A stretch of 64,000 nt of DNA, from NCBI GenBank assembly GCA_964654185.1, contig CAZZIE010000005.1, positions 6,164-70,163 of the forward strand. Reading direction: 5' to 3'. Both the position numbers and the translations under genes were made by a program. The stretch's first letter is position 1; every line of letters starts with the position of its first letter. The notes beneath the pieces were generated by a model. The model ran no database searches and was not told the origin of the DNA. It saw only the letters and a program-made list of their open reading frames with translations. The stretch is from CAYFQV01 sp964654185 (lineage in GTDB: Bacteria; Spirochaetota; Spirochaetia; DSM-27196; PWMO01). Shown here in pieces: positions 51,195 through 60,177 of this stretch.

Positions 51195-52031
51195 CTAGAG
51201 CTCCACGAATCCGGGGTCGAAGTTGTCCGGTTCCGGAAAGGTGCGTTCGGCGCGGTTCAGCTTGCGGATCGCGTGCATTTCCTCATCCGTGAGCTCGAAG
51301 TCGAAGACCTGAAGGTTCTCGGTGATGCGCGCCGGCGTCACGGACTTCGGCAGCGCAATGATGCCGCGCTGCACCATCCAGCGAAGGGACACCTGGGTCG
51401 GGGATTTGCCGTGAGCATCGCCTATAGATATTAAGGTCTCATTCTCCAGAACATCCTGGATCTTGTCGCTCTTGAAGGGGGCGTACGCCTCCATGGCAAT
51501 GCCCTTGGATTCGAGGTAGTCCTGAAGGCGCGTGTTCTGCAGGTGCACATGGCACTCCACCTGATTGACTGCCGGGACGACGCGCGCGGTTTGCAGAAGG
51601 GCGTCGAGGTGGTGAATGTGGAAGTTGGAGATCCCCAGGGTCCGCACCTTGCCGGCATCCGCCGCCTCTTCCATGGCCGCATACACCGCAGCGTTGCGCT
51701 CGTAGGTCCAGGGCCAGTGCATGAGGACGAGGTCGATGTAGTCGGTCCCGAGATTGTCCAGCGAGGCGTCGATCATCCGGGTCGTCGCTTCCTTTGTGTG
51801 GGCGCTGTTCCAGATCTTCGTGGTGACGAAGACCTCTTCCCGGGGGACGGAGCTGTCGGCAAGGGCTCGGCCCACTTCCTCCTCGTTCTTGTAGGCAACG
51901 GCCGTATCAATGTGGCGGTACCCCGCCTCCAGGGCGTGCAGCACCGCGCGATACACATCCTCTCCCCGCGCCCGGAAGGTGCCGAGGCCCACCATGGGTA
52001 TCGAATACCCGCTGTTCAACGTGCGTTCCAT
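51195..52031 (-). CDS. Aldo/keto reductase
   Basis: The 278-residue protein matches the AKR family: GLGTFRARGEDVYRAVLHALEAGYRHIDTAVAYKNEEEVG in segments, with the catalytic Asp-Tyr in DTAVAY, Lys in FVTTKIWNS, HWPW, GISNFHIHHL and PKSVTPARITENLQVF. It uses NADPH to reduce carbonyls in the cytoplasm and is close to 2,5-diketo-gluconate reductase/YvgN types. It converges with the PhnD-like gene and follows the double-TetR gene, but there is no sign of an operon with the latter. Confidence 0.93.
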   Translation of the reverse strand: MERTLNSGYSIPMVGLGTFRARGEDVYRAVLHALEAGYRHIDTAVAYKNEEEVGRALADSSVPREEVFVTTKIWNSAHTKEATTRMIDASLDNLGTDYIDLVLMHWPWTYERNAAVYAAMEEAADAGKVRTLGISNFHIHHLDALLQTARVVPAVNQVECHVHLQNTRLQDYLESKGIAMEAYAPFKSDKIQDVLENETLISIGDAHGKSPTQVSLRWMVQRGIIALPKSVTPARITENLQVFDFELTDEEMHAIRKLNRAERTFPEPDNFDPGFVEL

Positions 52032-52145
52032 GCGTTCTCCTTTTCGTCGTATCGGGCAAAGGTACCAACGCGGCAGCGCAGGGGGAAATGGGGGTTGTGG
52101 GGGCGGCGGCGAGAGGGGTCGGCGGGCCGGTGGGAATGCGCGCGG

Positions 52146-53252
52146 TTATTCGGAGAGGCCGTGTGCGAGGAGGCGGCCGAGGTCGCGGACGGCTCCGGCA
52201 ACGTCGGTCACGCGCTTCTGGAAGAGCACTTCGATGCCGAGGTAGTGGGAGATGCCCATGAGGAAGTTGGCGACGACCGCCCGCTGGTGGGGTGGTACAT
52301 CGCAGAGACTCGAAACGTACCCGTGTTCGAAGGCGTCATAATACTCGCGCACCGACTGCGGCACGACGAACTCCGCCTCCCGGACGATTTCGTAGTACTC
52401 GGGGTGGCCCGCGAAGTAGTGGAGGAAGTTCCACATGCCGTGGACCTCCTGGTGCCAGCGGGATTGAGTGCGAATCTGGTGTGTTCGAAGGAAGTGTCGG
52501 GTGCGCCGACCGATGTCACGGACCAACTCGGCGAGGAAGGAGTCCTTTCCGGAGAAGTGGTTGTAGAATGTGCCGACCGAATACCCCGCGGCCCGGGCAA
52601 TGTCGACTACCTGTACCGCGTAGAAGCCGCGTTCACCGATCAACCCGACGGCCTTGTGGAGAAGACGGTCGTGCGGGGAGTCACCCTCGAGGGCGTCGGG
52701 TTCCGGAAGCGTCGTGAGGCCGATGACCTCGTCGGTCGCCTGGAAGATGCCGTTGAACAGCAACTCCGCCAGGAGGTCCTCGTCCGGCTCGAGGTCGCTC
52801 AGCAGCGAGCGTGTAGCGACAAATCGCAGGCCCGAGAGCAGATAGAGGTACTCTACCTCGGTGATGGTCCGACCGTAGATGCGTTCGGCCGTCGCCACGT
52901 AGAGGGCACGAATGCGCTCCTCGAACTGCGGAAAGCGGTATTGCCCCTCGCGGAACATCTTGACCTCACCGGCGTAGCGACGAGCGGCACCGGCTACGAC
53001 CCGCACGAAGCTGCGAAGACGCTCCTTGACGGTATCTCCGGTCACACCGACAAGATCACGTTCGAGCTTCCCCAGGAAGGTTTCGAGGAGAACGAAGAAG
53101 AGCTCTCTCTTGCCCGGGAAGTATCGATAGAAGGCGCCGTTCGACATGCCTGCCCGGCGACAGATCTCCGCAACCGAGACCGCGTCGTACCACTCCTCGG
53201 AAAAGAGCTGCAGTCCCGCGGACCTCAGTCTCGGCAGGGTATCGCGCGCCAT
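52146..53252 (-). CDS. Regulator with two TetR-type DNA-binding domains
   Basis: The 368-residue protein is two TetR proteins in one. Domain 1 has LFSEEWYDAVSVAEICRRAG then NGAFYRYFPGKREL. Domain 2, from about residue 195, has GLIGERGFYAVQVVDIARAAGYS and GTFYNHFSGKDSFL. Each is followed by a helical ligand-binding region. Ordinary TetR proteins have one HTH and dimerise; this one could bind DNA as a pseudodimer. ATG 53252 is set by GGAGG 7 nt upstream. It ends the Liv-type operon and probably regulates it. No operator is assigned. Confidence 0.88.
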   Translation of the reverse strand: MARDTLPRLRSAGLQLFSEEWYDAVSVAEICRRAGMSNGAFYRYFPGKRELFFVLLETFLGKLERDLVGVTGDTVKERLRSFVRVVAGAARRYAGEVKMFREGQYRFPQFEERIRALYVATAERIYGRTITEVEYLYLLSGLRFVATRSLLSDLEPDEDLLAELLFNGIFQATDEVIGLTTLPEPDALEGDSPHDRLLHKAVGLIGERGFYAVQVVDIARAAGYSVGTFYNHFSGKDSFLAELVRDIGRRTRHFLRTHQIRTQSRWHQEVHGMWNFLHYFAGHPEYYEIVREAEFVVPQSVREYYDAFEHGYVSSLCDVPPHQRAVVANFLMGISHYLGIEVLFQKRVTDVAGAVRDLGRLLAHGLSE

Positions 53253-53293
53253 CAGCGGGCCTCCAGAGGTTCGAGGGCGAATGCCCAGGGAAT

Positions 53294-53315
53294 GCCCCTC
53301 CCAATCGGGAGGGGC
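53294..53315 (-). other. Stable hairpin between the Liv-type SBP gene and the TetR gene
   Basis: GCCCCTCCC (53294-53302), loop AATC and GGGAGGGGC (53307-53315) form a perfect 9-bp stem 21 nt after the SBP stop codon. No T-tract follows. It is a candidate differential-expression element, like those after the other two SBP genes. Confidence 0.6.
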
Positions 53316-53335
53316 AGACATGGTGCAGAAAGGAC

Positions 53336-54559
53336 CTAGTTCAGGATGTCGTTGATCGGCTCGAGGGGCTGCTCAACGACCCAGTTGGGTCCGTCCGCGT
53401 AGGTCGCCCGGAGCAGCGACATGGCCTGCGTACCAACGCGGCGGCCGTCGGAGAAGTCGACCGATCCGCCGAGCGGAATGTTCACCGGCTCCTCTTCCAT
53501 GGCGGCAACGTAGTTCTCCCAGGTGAGAGGATCCTCGCCGACCCGCTCGAGGCCCTGGACGAAGATCGCTGCGGCAATCCAGCCCGCCTGAGCGTAGGGA
53601 TTGCCTGCCAGGGCCGGATCGATCTTGGAGACCTGGTCGGCAAACTCGATGAGGCCCTCAGTCTGGTTGCCCGCTTCGTCGACCACCTGCAGCCATGCAC
53701 TGGCGTGCACGTCGAAGGAGTTGAGGGCTTCCTGTACACCTTCAACGAAGGTCGGAGCTGCGTTGACGTAGCTGGTGATGGCCGGCGCGGAGTTGCCCGC
53801 GGCCGCCAGCGCCTTGATGGCGACTTCTGCCGGAACCTGGTTGGCTGCAACCAGGACCACGTCCACATCCTCACTGATCATGGTCTGCGCGGCGGAGCTC
53901 ATGTCGTTGGAGTCAGGGGGGACCTGGACCGCAACGACTTCGACACCGACCATCTCGGCTCGACGCTCAATGCCCGCAAGGAGACCTTTGCCGTCATCAG
54001 CGTTGGGGTAGATCACCCCGACCTTCTCGGCACCGAAGTCCCCAACGGCGCGAGCTACCATGACCTCGCCCTCGGCGTCGTAAATCGGCTGCACCGGGAA
54101 GGATGCCCGGGCGCCGTCCTCGGCGTTCAGGTCAAAAAGAGCGCGGAGGCCGGTCGCGTAGTAGACCCGGGGAATACCAACAGTATTGAGGTATTCCATT
54201 GTCGCGGCGACGGTCGGCGTGCCGAAGTGGCCCACGAAGGCGAAGATCTGGTCGTCTTCGACCAGACGCTGCGCGTAGGTCAGTCCCTGTGCGCCGTCGA
54301 ACTCGTCGTCATAATGCACCCACTCGATGGTCCGGCCCGCTACACCACCGGCCTCGTTGACCATGTTGAAGTAGGCCTCAATGCCCTGGTTGAAGGGCAC
54401 GCCCACTGCAGCAAGGCCACCGCTGGTTGCGGCACTGTTCCCGACGAGAACGCTATCTTCCGTCACGCCCTGCGCGGCGGCGCCCTCCTGCTCTCCCCCG
54501 GCCCATGCGGCGAAGACGGTCACGGCGATCATCAGAAATACGATCGCGATTCTTTTCAT
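53336..54559 (-). CDS. Branched-chain amino acid-type ABC substrate-binding protein (LivJ-like)
   Basis: The 407-residue protein has a signal peptide (MKRIAIVFLMIAVTVFAAWA) and a mature start GGEQEGAAAQG typical of spirochaete SBPs. The fold is Peripla_BP_6: VGNSAATSGGLAAVGVPFNQGIEAYFNMVNEAGG in segments, FAFVGHFGTPTVAATMEYLN and PNADDGKGLLAGIERRAE. Ligand may be a branched-chain amino acid, amide or short carboxylic acid. ATG 54559 has AGGGAGAG upstream. It follows the four transporter genes, which is not the usual position in E. coli (livJ first). Confidence 0.9.
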   Translation of the reverse strand: MKRIAIVFLMIAVTVFAAWAGGEQEGAAAQGVTEDSVLVGNSAATSGGLAAVGVPFNQGIEAYFNMVNEAGGVAGRTIEWVHYDDEFDGAQGLTYAQRLVEDDQIFAFVGHFGTPTVAATMEYLNTVGIPRVYYATGLRALFDLNAEDGARASFPVQPIYDAEGEVMVARAVGDFGAEKVGVIYPNADDGKGLLAGIERRAEMVGVEVVAVQVPPDSNDMSSAAQTMISEDVDVVLVAANQVPAEVAIKALAAAGNSAPAITSYVNAAPTFVEGVQEALNSFDVHASAWLQVVDEAGNQTEGLIEFADQVSKIDPALAGNPYAQAGWIAAAIFVQGLERVGEDPLTWENYVAAMEEEPVNIPLGGSVDFSDGRRVGTQAMSLLRATYADGPNWVVEQPLEPINDILN

Positions 54560-54667
54560 CTCTCCCTCCTTGGAAGTGTTCAATTCCAGGTCGAGCGCCC
54601 GGCCCGATTCCGGTCCGGCACCTTTCCGGCCCGGCCCGATCCTGGAGTGATTACGTATTTGGTGAGC

Positions 54668-55390
54668 TCACGTGTTCTCGCGGCCCAGGTAGGCCGCGAC
54701 GAGCTCCGGGTCGTTCTGCAACTCCGCCGCAGGCCCCTCTTTCACGACGTTGCCCACCTGGAGCACGTACGCGTAGTCCGAAATCTTCAGCGTCTGCAAG
54801 GCGTTCTGCTCGACGATCAGGATGGTAGTCCCCTCGTTCCGGAACTCCTCGATAATCTTGAAGATGTTTCGGACGATCATCGGTGCAAGGCCGAGAGAAG
54901 GCTCGTCGAGGACGAGAAGTCTGGGCGACGCCATGAGCGCCCGGCCGATCGCGAGCATCTGCTGCTCACCACCGGAAAGGGTCTGGGCAACCTGGTCTTT
55001 CCGCTCCTCGAGAACCGGAAAGTAGCCGAAGACCCGGCGCAGATTCTCATCGCGCTCGGCCTTGTCCTTCACGGTGAAGGCGCCGATCTGCAGATTCTCC
55101 TGCGTCGTGAGCTCACCGAAGATCTGACGCCCCTCCGGAGCCTGGACAATCCCCATCTTGGTGATCTTCTCCGCGCTGAAGCCGGTTATGTCCTCACCGT
55201 CGAAGCGCACCTCTCCCGTTACCGCCGGGACCAGACCGGAGATCTTCTTGAGAAGCGTTGATTTTCCACCGCCGTTCGAGCCGAGCACCGCGACAATGCC
55301 CCCCTGGGGCACCGAGATCGTTACCGACCGCAGCGCTTCAATGGCGCCGTAAGAGACGCTCAGATTTCGTACATCGAGAAGCGCGTTCAT
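54668..55390 (-). CDS. livF: Branched-chain amino acid-type ABC ATPase LivF
   Basis: The 240-residue ATPase has Walker A GSNGGGKST, signature LSGGEQQMLAIGRALM and Walker B LLVLDEPSLGL, with the LivF-specific MGIVQAPEGRQIFGELTTQENL. It couples ATP hydrolysis to transport with LivG, LivH and LivM. The start overlaps the livG stop by 4 nt (55387-55390). A 108-bp gap with a G+C-rich inverted repeat precedes the SBP gene. Confidence 0.94.
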   Translation of the reverse strand: MNALLDVRNLSVSYGAIEALRSVTISVPQGGIVAVLGSNGGGKSTLLKKISGLVPAVTGEVRFDGEDITGFSAEKITKMGIVQAPEGRQIFGELTTQENLQIGAFTVKDKAERDENLRRVFGYFPVLEERKDQVAQTLSGGEQQMLAIGRALMASPRLLVLDEPSLGLAPMIVRNIFKIIEEFRNEGTTILIVEQNALQTLKISDYAYVLQVGNVVKEGPAAELQNDPELVAAYLGRENT

Positions 55391-56181
55391 TCCTCGTCGT
55401 CCTTTCCGAGATAGGCTTCCTGCACGAGCGGATTCGCTTGAATGCGCGTAGGCGCATCCATCGCGAGGAACCTGCCGAAGTTGATCGCACAGACGCGGTC
55501 GCAGATGTTCATGACAAGGCCCATGTCGTGCTCGATCAGAAGAATGGAAGTATTGAACTGGTCCCTGATCCGATAGATCAGTGCATCGAGCTCGTCCGTC
55601 TCCTGATCGTTCAAGCCTGCCGCCGGCTCGTCCAGAATGATCAGCCGCGGCTCGGTCATGAGGGTGCGGGCGATCTCGATCTTCTTGAGGATGCCGTAGG
55701 GCTGACCTGCCGCGTAGTAGTCCTTGAGGTGACCAATGCCCAGAAAGTCCAGGATGCCCGCGGCCTTCTCTCGCATCTCCCGCTCCTCGCGCCGCGCCTT
55801 CGGCGTCTTCAGCAGGTGCGAGATGATGCCCGTCTGGAAGTGGGTGTGGCTTCCAACCATGACGTTGTCCAGGATGGAGAGGTCCCGCACGAGCTCCAGG
55901 TTCTGGAAGGTTCGGGCAATACCCCGCTGTACCACCTCGGTCACCCCCAGTGAGCGAAGGTCAATGGGGCCGCCGTCGACGTGAAGTCGAATCGAACCGG
56001 TGTACTCCTTGTAGAACTGAGTCACGCAGTTGAACACAGTAGTCTTGCCGGCGCCGTTGGGCCCAATGAGTCCCACGATCTCCCCCTCGTAGACGGTGAA
56101 GGTGAGATCGTCTACCGCCTTCAGGCCGCCGAAGGCCATTGATACGCCGTCGAGCTCGAGGATGGGTCGTCGTTCGGTCAC
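55387..56181 (-). CDS. livG: Branched-chain amino acid-type ABC ATPase LivG
   Basis: The 264-residue ATPase has Walker A GPNGAGKTT, family motif GIARTFQNLELVRDLSILDNVMVGSH in parts, signature variant YGILKKIEIARTLM and Walker B LIILDEPAAGL. The signature LSGGQ is degenerate (QPYGILKK), a known feature of LivG-type subunits. GTG 56181 is the start, overlapping the livM stop (GTGA), with GGAGG 8 nt before it. An open extension to 56484 lies inside livM. Confidence 0.94.
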   Translation of the reverse strand: MTERRPILELDGVSMAFGGLKAVDDLTFTVYEGEIVGLIGPNGAGKTTVFNCVTQFYKEYTGSIRLHVDGGPIDLRSLGVTEVVQRGIARTFQNLELVRDLSILDNVMVGSHTHFQTGIISHLLKTPKARREEREMREKAAGILDFLGIGHLKDYYAAGQPYGILKKIEIARTLMTEPRLIILDEPAAGLNDQETDELDALIYRIRDQFNTSILLIEHDMGLVMNICDRVCAINFGRFLAMDAPTRIQANPLVQEAYLGKDDEE

Positions 56182-57254
56182 TTCGATTTCCTCCCGCCGG
56201 CGGGCCGGTCCTCGGCCTTGCGGCCTCCAGTCATTCGATTCTTCGAACCAACAAAGAGCCGCTTCAGATCCTGCCCGACAAAGATGAAACCCCGCGGATA
56301 GAAGAGAATCACGAGTATGATGAGCCCGCCCGAGAACACGTATGAGATATCCCCCAGAAGGTCCTTGAGGAGCAGGTTCGGGAGGCCATAGATGATGATG
56401 GCACCCAGGAACGTACCAATGATGGACTTGAACCCGCCCACGACCACCATGGCAATGATGAGGAGGCTGATGTTCAGCGTCCACGCCCGGGTCGGTGCGT
56501 TCTGGAAGTAGAGAGCGTAGAGAATACCGCCTGCCGTCGCGTACAGGGTCGCAGTGACAAAGGCGGTGAGCCGATACTTCAGCAGGCTGATTCCCATGGC
56601 CTGCGCGGCATGCTCACTCCGGCTCATGGCCATGAGTGCCCGACCGGTCCGGCTCTTCACGAGGTTGTGCATGAGGACCATCATGACGAACATCACCACA
56701 ATGACGATCCCGTAGAGGATGCTTCGCTGGTCCTGAAGGATCTGGTTCAGCTCAATGAGCCCGAACAGCCGCACCGAACCAATTGAAATGAACTCACCAC
56801 CGAAGACCGGCACGGAGGTGTAGATCTGCCGGAGGATCTCCCCGATGAAGAGCGTGGCAATGGCGAGGTAGATACTCTCCACCTTCAGGGAAAAGAGCCC
56901 GATTACCGCGCCGAGTGAGCCGGAAATGAGCAGGGTGAGGATCGCGGCGACTTCGAAGGGCAGTCCCATCTGAAGAAAGACCCCGACACCAAGCGCTCCC
57001 GCGCCAATGAACCCGGCGGTCCCAAGGGAGATCAGCCCGCTGAACCCCAGGAGGATGTTCATACCCAGGGCTACCACCGTGTAGATCGCCGTATAGGCAA
57101 AGACGCTCATGGTTGAGAAGCGCATGAGTCCCAGATGCGGCAGTACGGCAAAGATGAGCAGAATGGCTCCCAGCAGCGTGAACTGAAGGATCGGCTTGTT
57201 CTGGAGCGCCCGGCCGAGCCCGAGGCCCTGTTTTGCATTCATGGTTCCGCTCAT
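56178..57254 (-). CDS. livM: Branched-chain amino acid-type ABC permease LivM
   Basis: The 358-residue membrane protein has LivM-type motifs: GFSGLISLGTAGFIGAGALG, SIYLAIATLFIGEILRQI, MGISLLKYRLTAFVTATLYA and GGFKSIIGTFLGAIIIYGLPNLLL in parts. It forms the channel with LivH. It follows livH by 6 nt and ends with a basic Gly/Lys/Arg tail. MSGTMNAK has a second ATG at residue 5. Confidence 0.94.
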   Translation of the reverse strand: MSGTMNAKQGLGLGRALQNKPILQFTLLGAILLIFAVLPHLGLMRFSTMSVFAYTAIYTVVALGMNILLGFSGLISLGTAGFIGAGALGVGVFLQMGLPFEVAAILTLLISGSLGAVIGLFSLKVESIYLAIATLFIGEILRQIYTSVPVFGGEFISIGSVRLFGLIELNQILQDQRSILYGIVIVVMFVMMVLMHNLVKSRTGRALMAMSRSEHAAQAMGISLLKYRLTAFVTATLYATAGGILYALYFQNAPTRAWTLNISLLIIAMVVVGGFKSIIGTFLGAIIIYGLPNLLLKDLLGDISYVFSGGLIILVILFYPRGFIFVGQDLKRLFVGSKNRMTGGRKAEDRPAGGRKSK

Positions 57255-57260
57255 ATCGAC

Positions 57261-58136
57261 CTATACCTTCTTCACCAGCTTCTTCCCGAACAGGCCGTAG
57301 GGCTTGAAGTACAGGAAGACGAGAATGAGCGAGTAGACAATGACATTGCCCCAGATATCCGAGATATAGAAAGCTGTGAAGTTCCGGGCAAAGGCAATGA
57401 TGAAAGCGCCGACAACCGGACCGAGGAACGTCGAGAAGCCCCCGAGGACACCGGCGAAGAAGGCGCTCACCTGCACGTCAAGGAGCATGTTGGGGTTCAC
57501 GCTCGCCTGCGGTGCCACGATCAGCGCCGCCAGAGTACCCATCATGGCCGCGGCCGCCCAGGAGATCATGGTCACGGTTCGAGTGGGAACGCCCATCAAC
57601 TTGGCCGTGGTCTCGTTCGCCGCGGTCACCCGGATCGCGAGCCCCCAGCGCGTGTTCTGAATGAACCAGAAGAGAAAGCCCATGAGACCAAGGCTGATGA
57701 CGATGACAAAGACCGTGTTGTAGCGCAACGTCGCGCCGGCGATATCGACACTGGCCCCCGGAATGAAGCTCGGCAGTCGGTACGGGTCCACCCCGAAAAG
57801 GAGGGGGATCAACCCGGTGATCACCATGATCAACCCGAGGGTGATGATCTGCTTGGAGATGGGGCTCACCCTGGATGCCGGCCGGATGATGAAGGTATCG
57901 ATCAGAACACCCGTGACAAAAGCCGTGATCAGCGACGCAAGCGCGACGAGCCAGATGCTCCATCCCCAGCTGAGGAGGAGAATGCCTGCCACATAGGCGT
58001 TCAGCGTGCCGATGGACCCCTGCGCGAAGTTCGTAGTCCGGCTTGTCTTCCAGATCAGCGCAATGCCGAGCGCCGCCAGGGCGTAGGTGCTTCCGGTCTG
58101 CAGACTGTTGAATAGGATTCGGAGGATTTCCGCCAT
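57261..58136 (-). CDS. livH: Branched-chain amino acid-type ABC permease LivH
   Basis: The 291-residue membrane protein starts MAEILRILFNSLQTGSTYAL and has LivH-type motifs GIALIWKTSRTTNFAQGSIG and GVLGGFSTFLGPVVGAFII. It is the first gene of the livH-M-G-F-SBP-TetR operon. GGGAGATG precedes ATG 58136. A promoter-like TTGACA-N17-AAAAAT lies 50 nt upstream, with an inverted repeat over the -10. Confidence 0.94.
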   Translation of the reverse strand: MAEILRILFNSLQTGSTYALAALGIALIWKTSRTTNFAQGSIGTLNAYVAGILLLSWGWSIWLVALASLITAFVTGVLIDTFIIRPASRVSPISKQIITLGLIMVITGLIPLLFGVDPYRLPSFIPGASVDIAGATLRYNTVFVIVISLGLMGFLFWFIQNTRWGLAIRVTAANETTAKLMGVPTRTVTMISWAAAAMMGTLAALIVAPQASVNPNMLLDVQVSAFFAGVLGGFSTFLGPVVGAFIIAFARNFTAFYISDIWGNVIVYSLILVFLYFKPYGLFGKKLVKKV

Positions 58137-58178
58137 TACATCTCCCACGATTCGTGAAAACTGAATCAGTCCTCACGT

Positions 58179-58214
58179 TGTCGCGATTTTTGCATTGCGC
58201 GACACATCTGTCAA
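58179..58214 (-). promoter_or_regulatory. Promoter with operator-like inverted repeat upstream of livH
   Basis: Minus strand: TTGACA (58209-58214), 17-bp spacer, AAAAAT (58186-58191). TGTCGCG (58179-58185) and CGCGACA (58198-58204) form a perfect 7-bp inverted repeat around the -10, typical of a repressor site. The double-TetR protein at the operon end is a natural candidate. A second repeat AAAGTGA/TCACTTT lies at 58219-58240 nearer typA. Confidence 0.55.
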
Positions 58215-58291
58215 GAGAAAAGTGAGAGATGATTCACTTTTTGCAGCAGCCGCCGCTATCCCTTGGGCACAAAAGTGTGTAGCTTCCCCCC

Positions 58292-60124
58292 ATGCACAAA
58301 GACGCATCCAACGACTCGCTTCGCAATATCGCAATCATTGCTCATGTCGATCACGGCAAGACGACCCTGGTGGATTCCCTCTTTCGACAGTCCGGTGTGT
58401 TTCGGGAGGGACAGGAGGTTGCCGAGCGCCTCATGGACAATCTGGACCTGGAGAAGGAGCGCGGCATCACCATTGCGGCCAAGAACAGTGCCATCATGTG
58501 GAAGGCCGTGAAGATCAACATCCTCGATACTCCCGGCCACGCCGACTTCGGCGGCGAGGTGGAGCGCGCCCTATCCATGGTGGACGGCGTGTTGCTGTTG
58601 GTGGACGCCTCCGAGGGGCCCCTGCCGCAGACGCGCTTCGTTCTGGACAAGGCGCTGCGCCTCTCGTTGCACGTGGTGGTTGTCATCAATAAGATCGACC
58701 GGCCGGATGCCAGGCCGCAGGAGGTGCTCGACGAGATCTACGACCTCCTGATCGACCTCGAAGCGGATGAGGAACAGCTCGACTGCCCGGTGCTCTACGC
58801 CGACGGCAGAGCCGGCGTCGCCACCCGGGACCTGCAGACCAAACCGGAAAACCTCCACGTCCTCATGGATGCGATTCTCGAGGAGGTCCCGCCGCCCGCC
58901 TACGCCTCCGGCGAGCCCTTTCAGATGCTGGTCTCCGACCTCTCCTACTCCGACTTCCTGGGCCGCCTTGCGGTTGGGAAAGTCATGCACGGATCCGTGC
59001 GGAGCCGGGAGCAGCTCGTCTGCCTGGGAGAGGGAGGCCGGGTGACGCCCCTGAACGTCACGCAGCTCCAGGCGTACCGCGGCCCCGCCGTGGCGGAGGT
59101 CGACCGCGCCGAGCCCGGAGACATTGTCGTCCTCGCGGGCGTCGAAGAGGTGCACATTGGTGACACCATCTGCGCCCGGGAGGCGCCCAAAGCGCTTCCG
59201 CGGATCACCGTGGAGGAGCCCACGGTTTCCATGCGCTTCGCGCCGAACACATCGCCCCTGGCGGGAAAAGAGGGCTCGATCGTCCAATCGAGCCGCATCC
59301 ACGAGCGCCTGGTCAAGGAGACGCTGCAGAACGTCTCGATCCAGGTGATCGAGGCGGAGGACAAGGGCGGCTTCACTGTCAAAGGGCGCGGCGAGTTCCA
59401 GATGGTGATCCTCATGGAGACCATGCGGCGAGAGGGCTTCGAACTCACCGTCGGGCGGCCCCGGGTCATCATGAAAGAGATCGATGGCTCCCGCCACGAG
59501 CCGATCGAGCACCTCTTTCTGGAGTGCGATGAGCGCTTTGCCGGCGTGGTCACCGAAAAGCTCTCGCAACGCAAAGGGCGCATGTTGAGCTACGAGGCGC
59601 ACAAAGGGCACCGCGTCCGGCTTGAGTTCACCGTCCCTTCCCGGGGCCTCCTCGGCTACCGGGACGAGTTTCTCACCGACACGCGGGGGACCGGCATCAT
59701 CAACTCAAGCCTTCAGGGCTACGAGCCCTACCGTGGCGACTTCCCGAGCCGCATTACCGGCTCCCTTGTCGCAGACCGCTCCGGCGAGGCGGTCCCCTAC
59801 GCCCTCTACAACCTCGAGCCCCGGGGCTACCTCTTCATTGAGCCCGGCGACAAAGTCTATGAAGGAATGATAATCGGTGAGCACAACCGAGACGGCGACC
59901 TGAACGTGAACCCGACGAAGACCAAGAAGCTCTCCAACATGCGCGCCGCCGGCAAGGATGAGAACGTGGTCCTGACCCCCATCCTCCCTATGACCCTCGA
60001 GCGCGCCATTCAATTCATCCAGGACGATGAAGCCGTCGAAGTGACCCCACGCTCCATTCGCCTCCGCAAGCTGTGGCTGACCGCACAGGACCGCAAGGGG
60101 GAGCAGAAGAAGATGGCGGGGTGA
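58292..60124 (+). CDS. typA: Translational GTPase TypA/BipA
   Basis: The 610-residue protein is a full-length TypA: G1 IAHVDHGKTTLVDSL, G2 region ERGITIAAKNSAI, G3 DTPGHADFGGEVER, G4 NKIDRPDARP, then domains III and V and the TypA-specific C-terminal domain (EFLTDTRGTGIINSS, IEPGDKVYEGMIIGEHNRDGDLNVNPTKTK in parts, KKLSNMRAAGKDE). It binds 70S ribosomes and helps assembly and translation under stress, notably at low temperature. TAGCTT lies 6 nt before ATG 58292 and no Shine-Dalgarno site is visible. Confidence 0.97.
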   Translation: MHKDASNDSLRNIAIIAHVDHGKTTLVDSLFRQSGVFREGQEVAERLMDNLDLEKERGITIAAKNSAIMWKAVKINILDTPGHADFGGEVERALSMVDGVLLLVDASEGPLPQTRFVLDKALRLSLHVVVVINKIDRPDARPQEVLDEIYDLLIDLEADEEQLDCPVLYADGRAGVATRDLQTKPENLHVLMDAILEEVPPPAYASGEPFQMLVSDLSYSDFLGRLAVGKVMHGSVRSREQLVCLGEGGRVTPLNVTQLQAYRGPAVAEVDRAEPGDIVVLAGVEEVHIGDTICAREAPKALPRITVEEPTVSMRFAPNTSPLAGKEGSIVQSSRIHERLVKETLQNVSIQVIEAEDKGGFTVKGRGEFQMVILMETMRREGFELTVGRPRVIMKEIDGSRHEPIEHLFLECDERFAGVVTEKLSQRKGRMLSYEAHKGHRVRLEFTVPSRGLLGYRDEFLTDTRGTGIINSSLQGYEPYRGDFPSRITGSLVADRSGEAVPYALYNLEPRGYLFIEPGDKVYEGMIIGEHNRDGDLNVNPTKTKKLSNMRAAGKDENVVLTPILPMTLERAIQFIQDDEAVEVTPRSIRLRKLWLTAQDRKGEQKKMAG

Positions 60125-60142
60125 GCGGGTGCACGAACCACC

Positions 60143-60171
60143 TTGACGGCCCCGCAGCGCCGACATATGAT
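60143..60171 (+). promoter_or_regulatory. Promoter of the vapBC-type module, probably leaderless
   Basis: TTGACG (60143-60148), exact 17-bp spacer, TATGAT (60166-60171), 6 nt to ATG 60178. The start codon would be the first codon of the mRNA. Two CATATG hexamers (60164-60169 and 60175-60180) form a near-palindrome over the -10 and start, a likely autoregulatory operator. Confidence 0.6.
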
Positions 60172-60177
60172 GCACAT

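Noticed and set aside
51543..53339. A 598-codon plus-strand frame
   Set aside because: It is antisense to the aldo/keto reductase and double-TetR genes, both of which have complete family motifs.
53705..55261. A 518-codon plus-strand frame
   Set aside because: It is opposite the Liv-type SBP and livF, which have clear signal, Walker and signature motifs.
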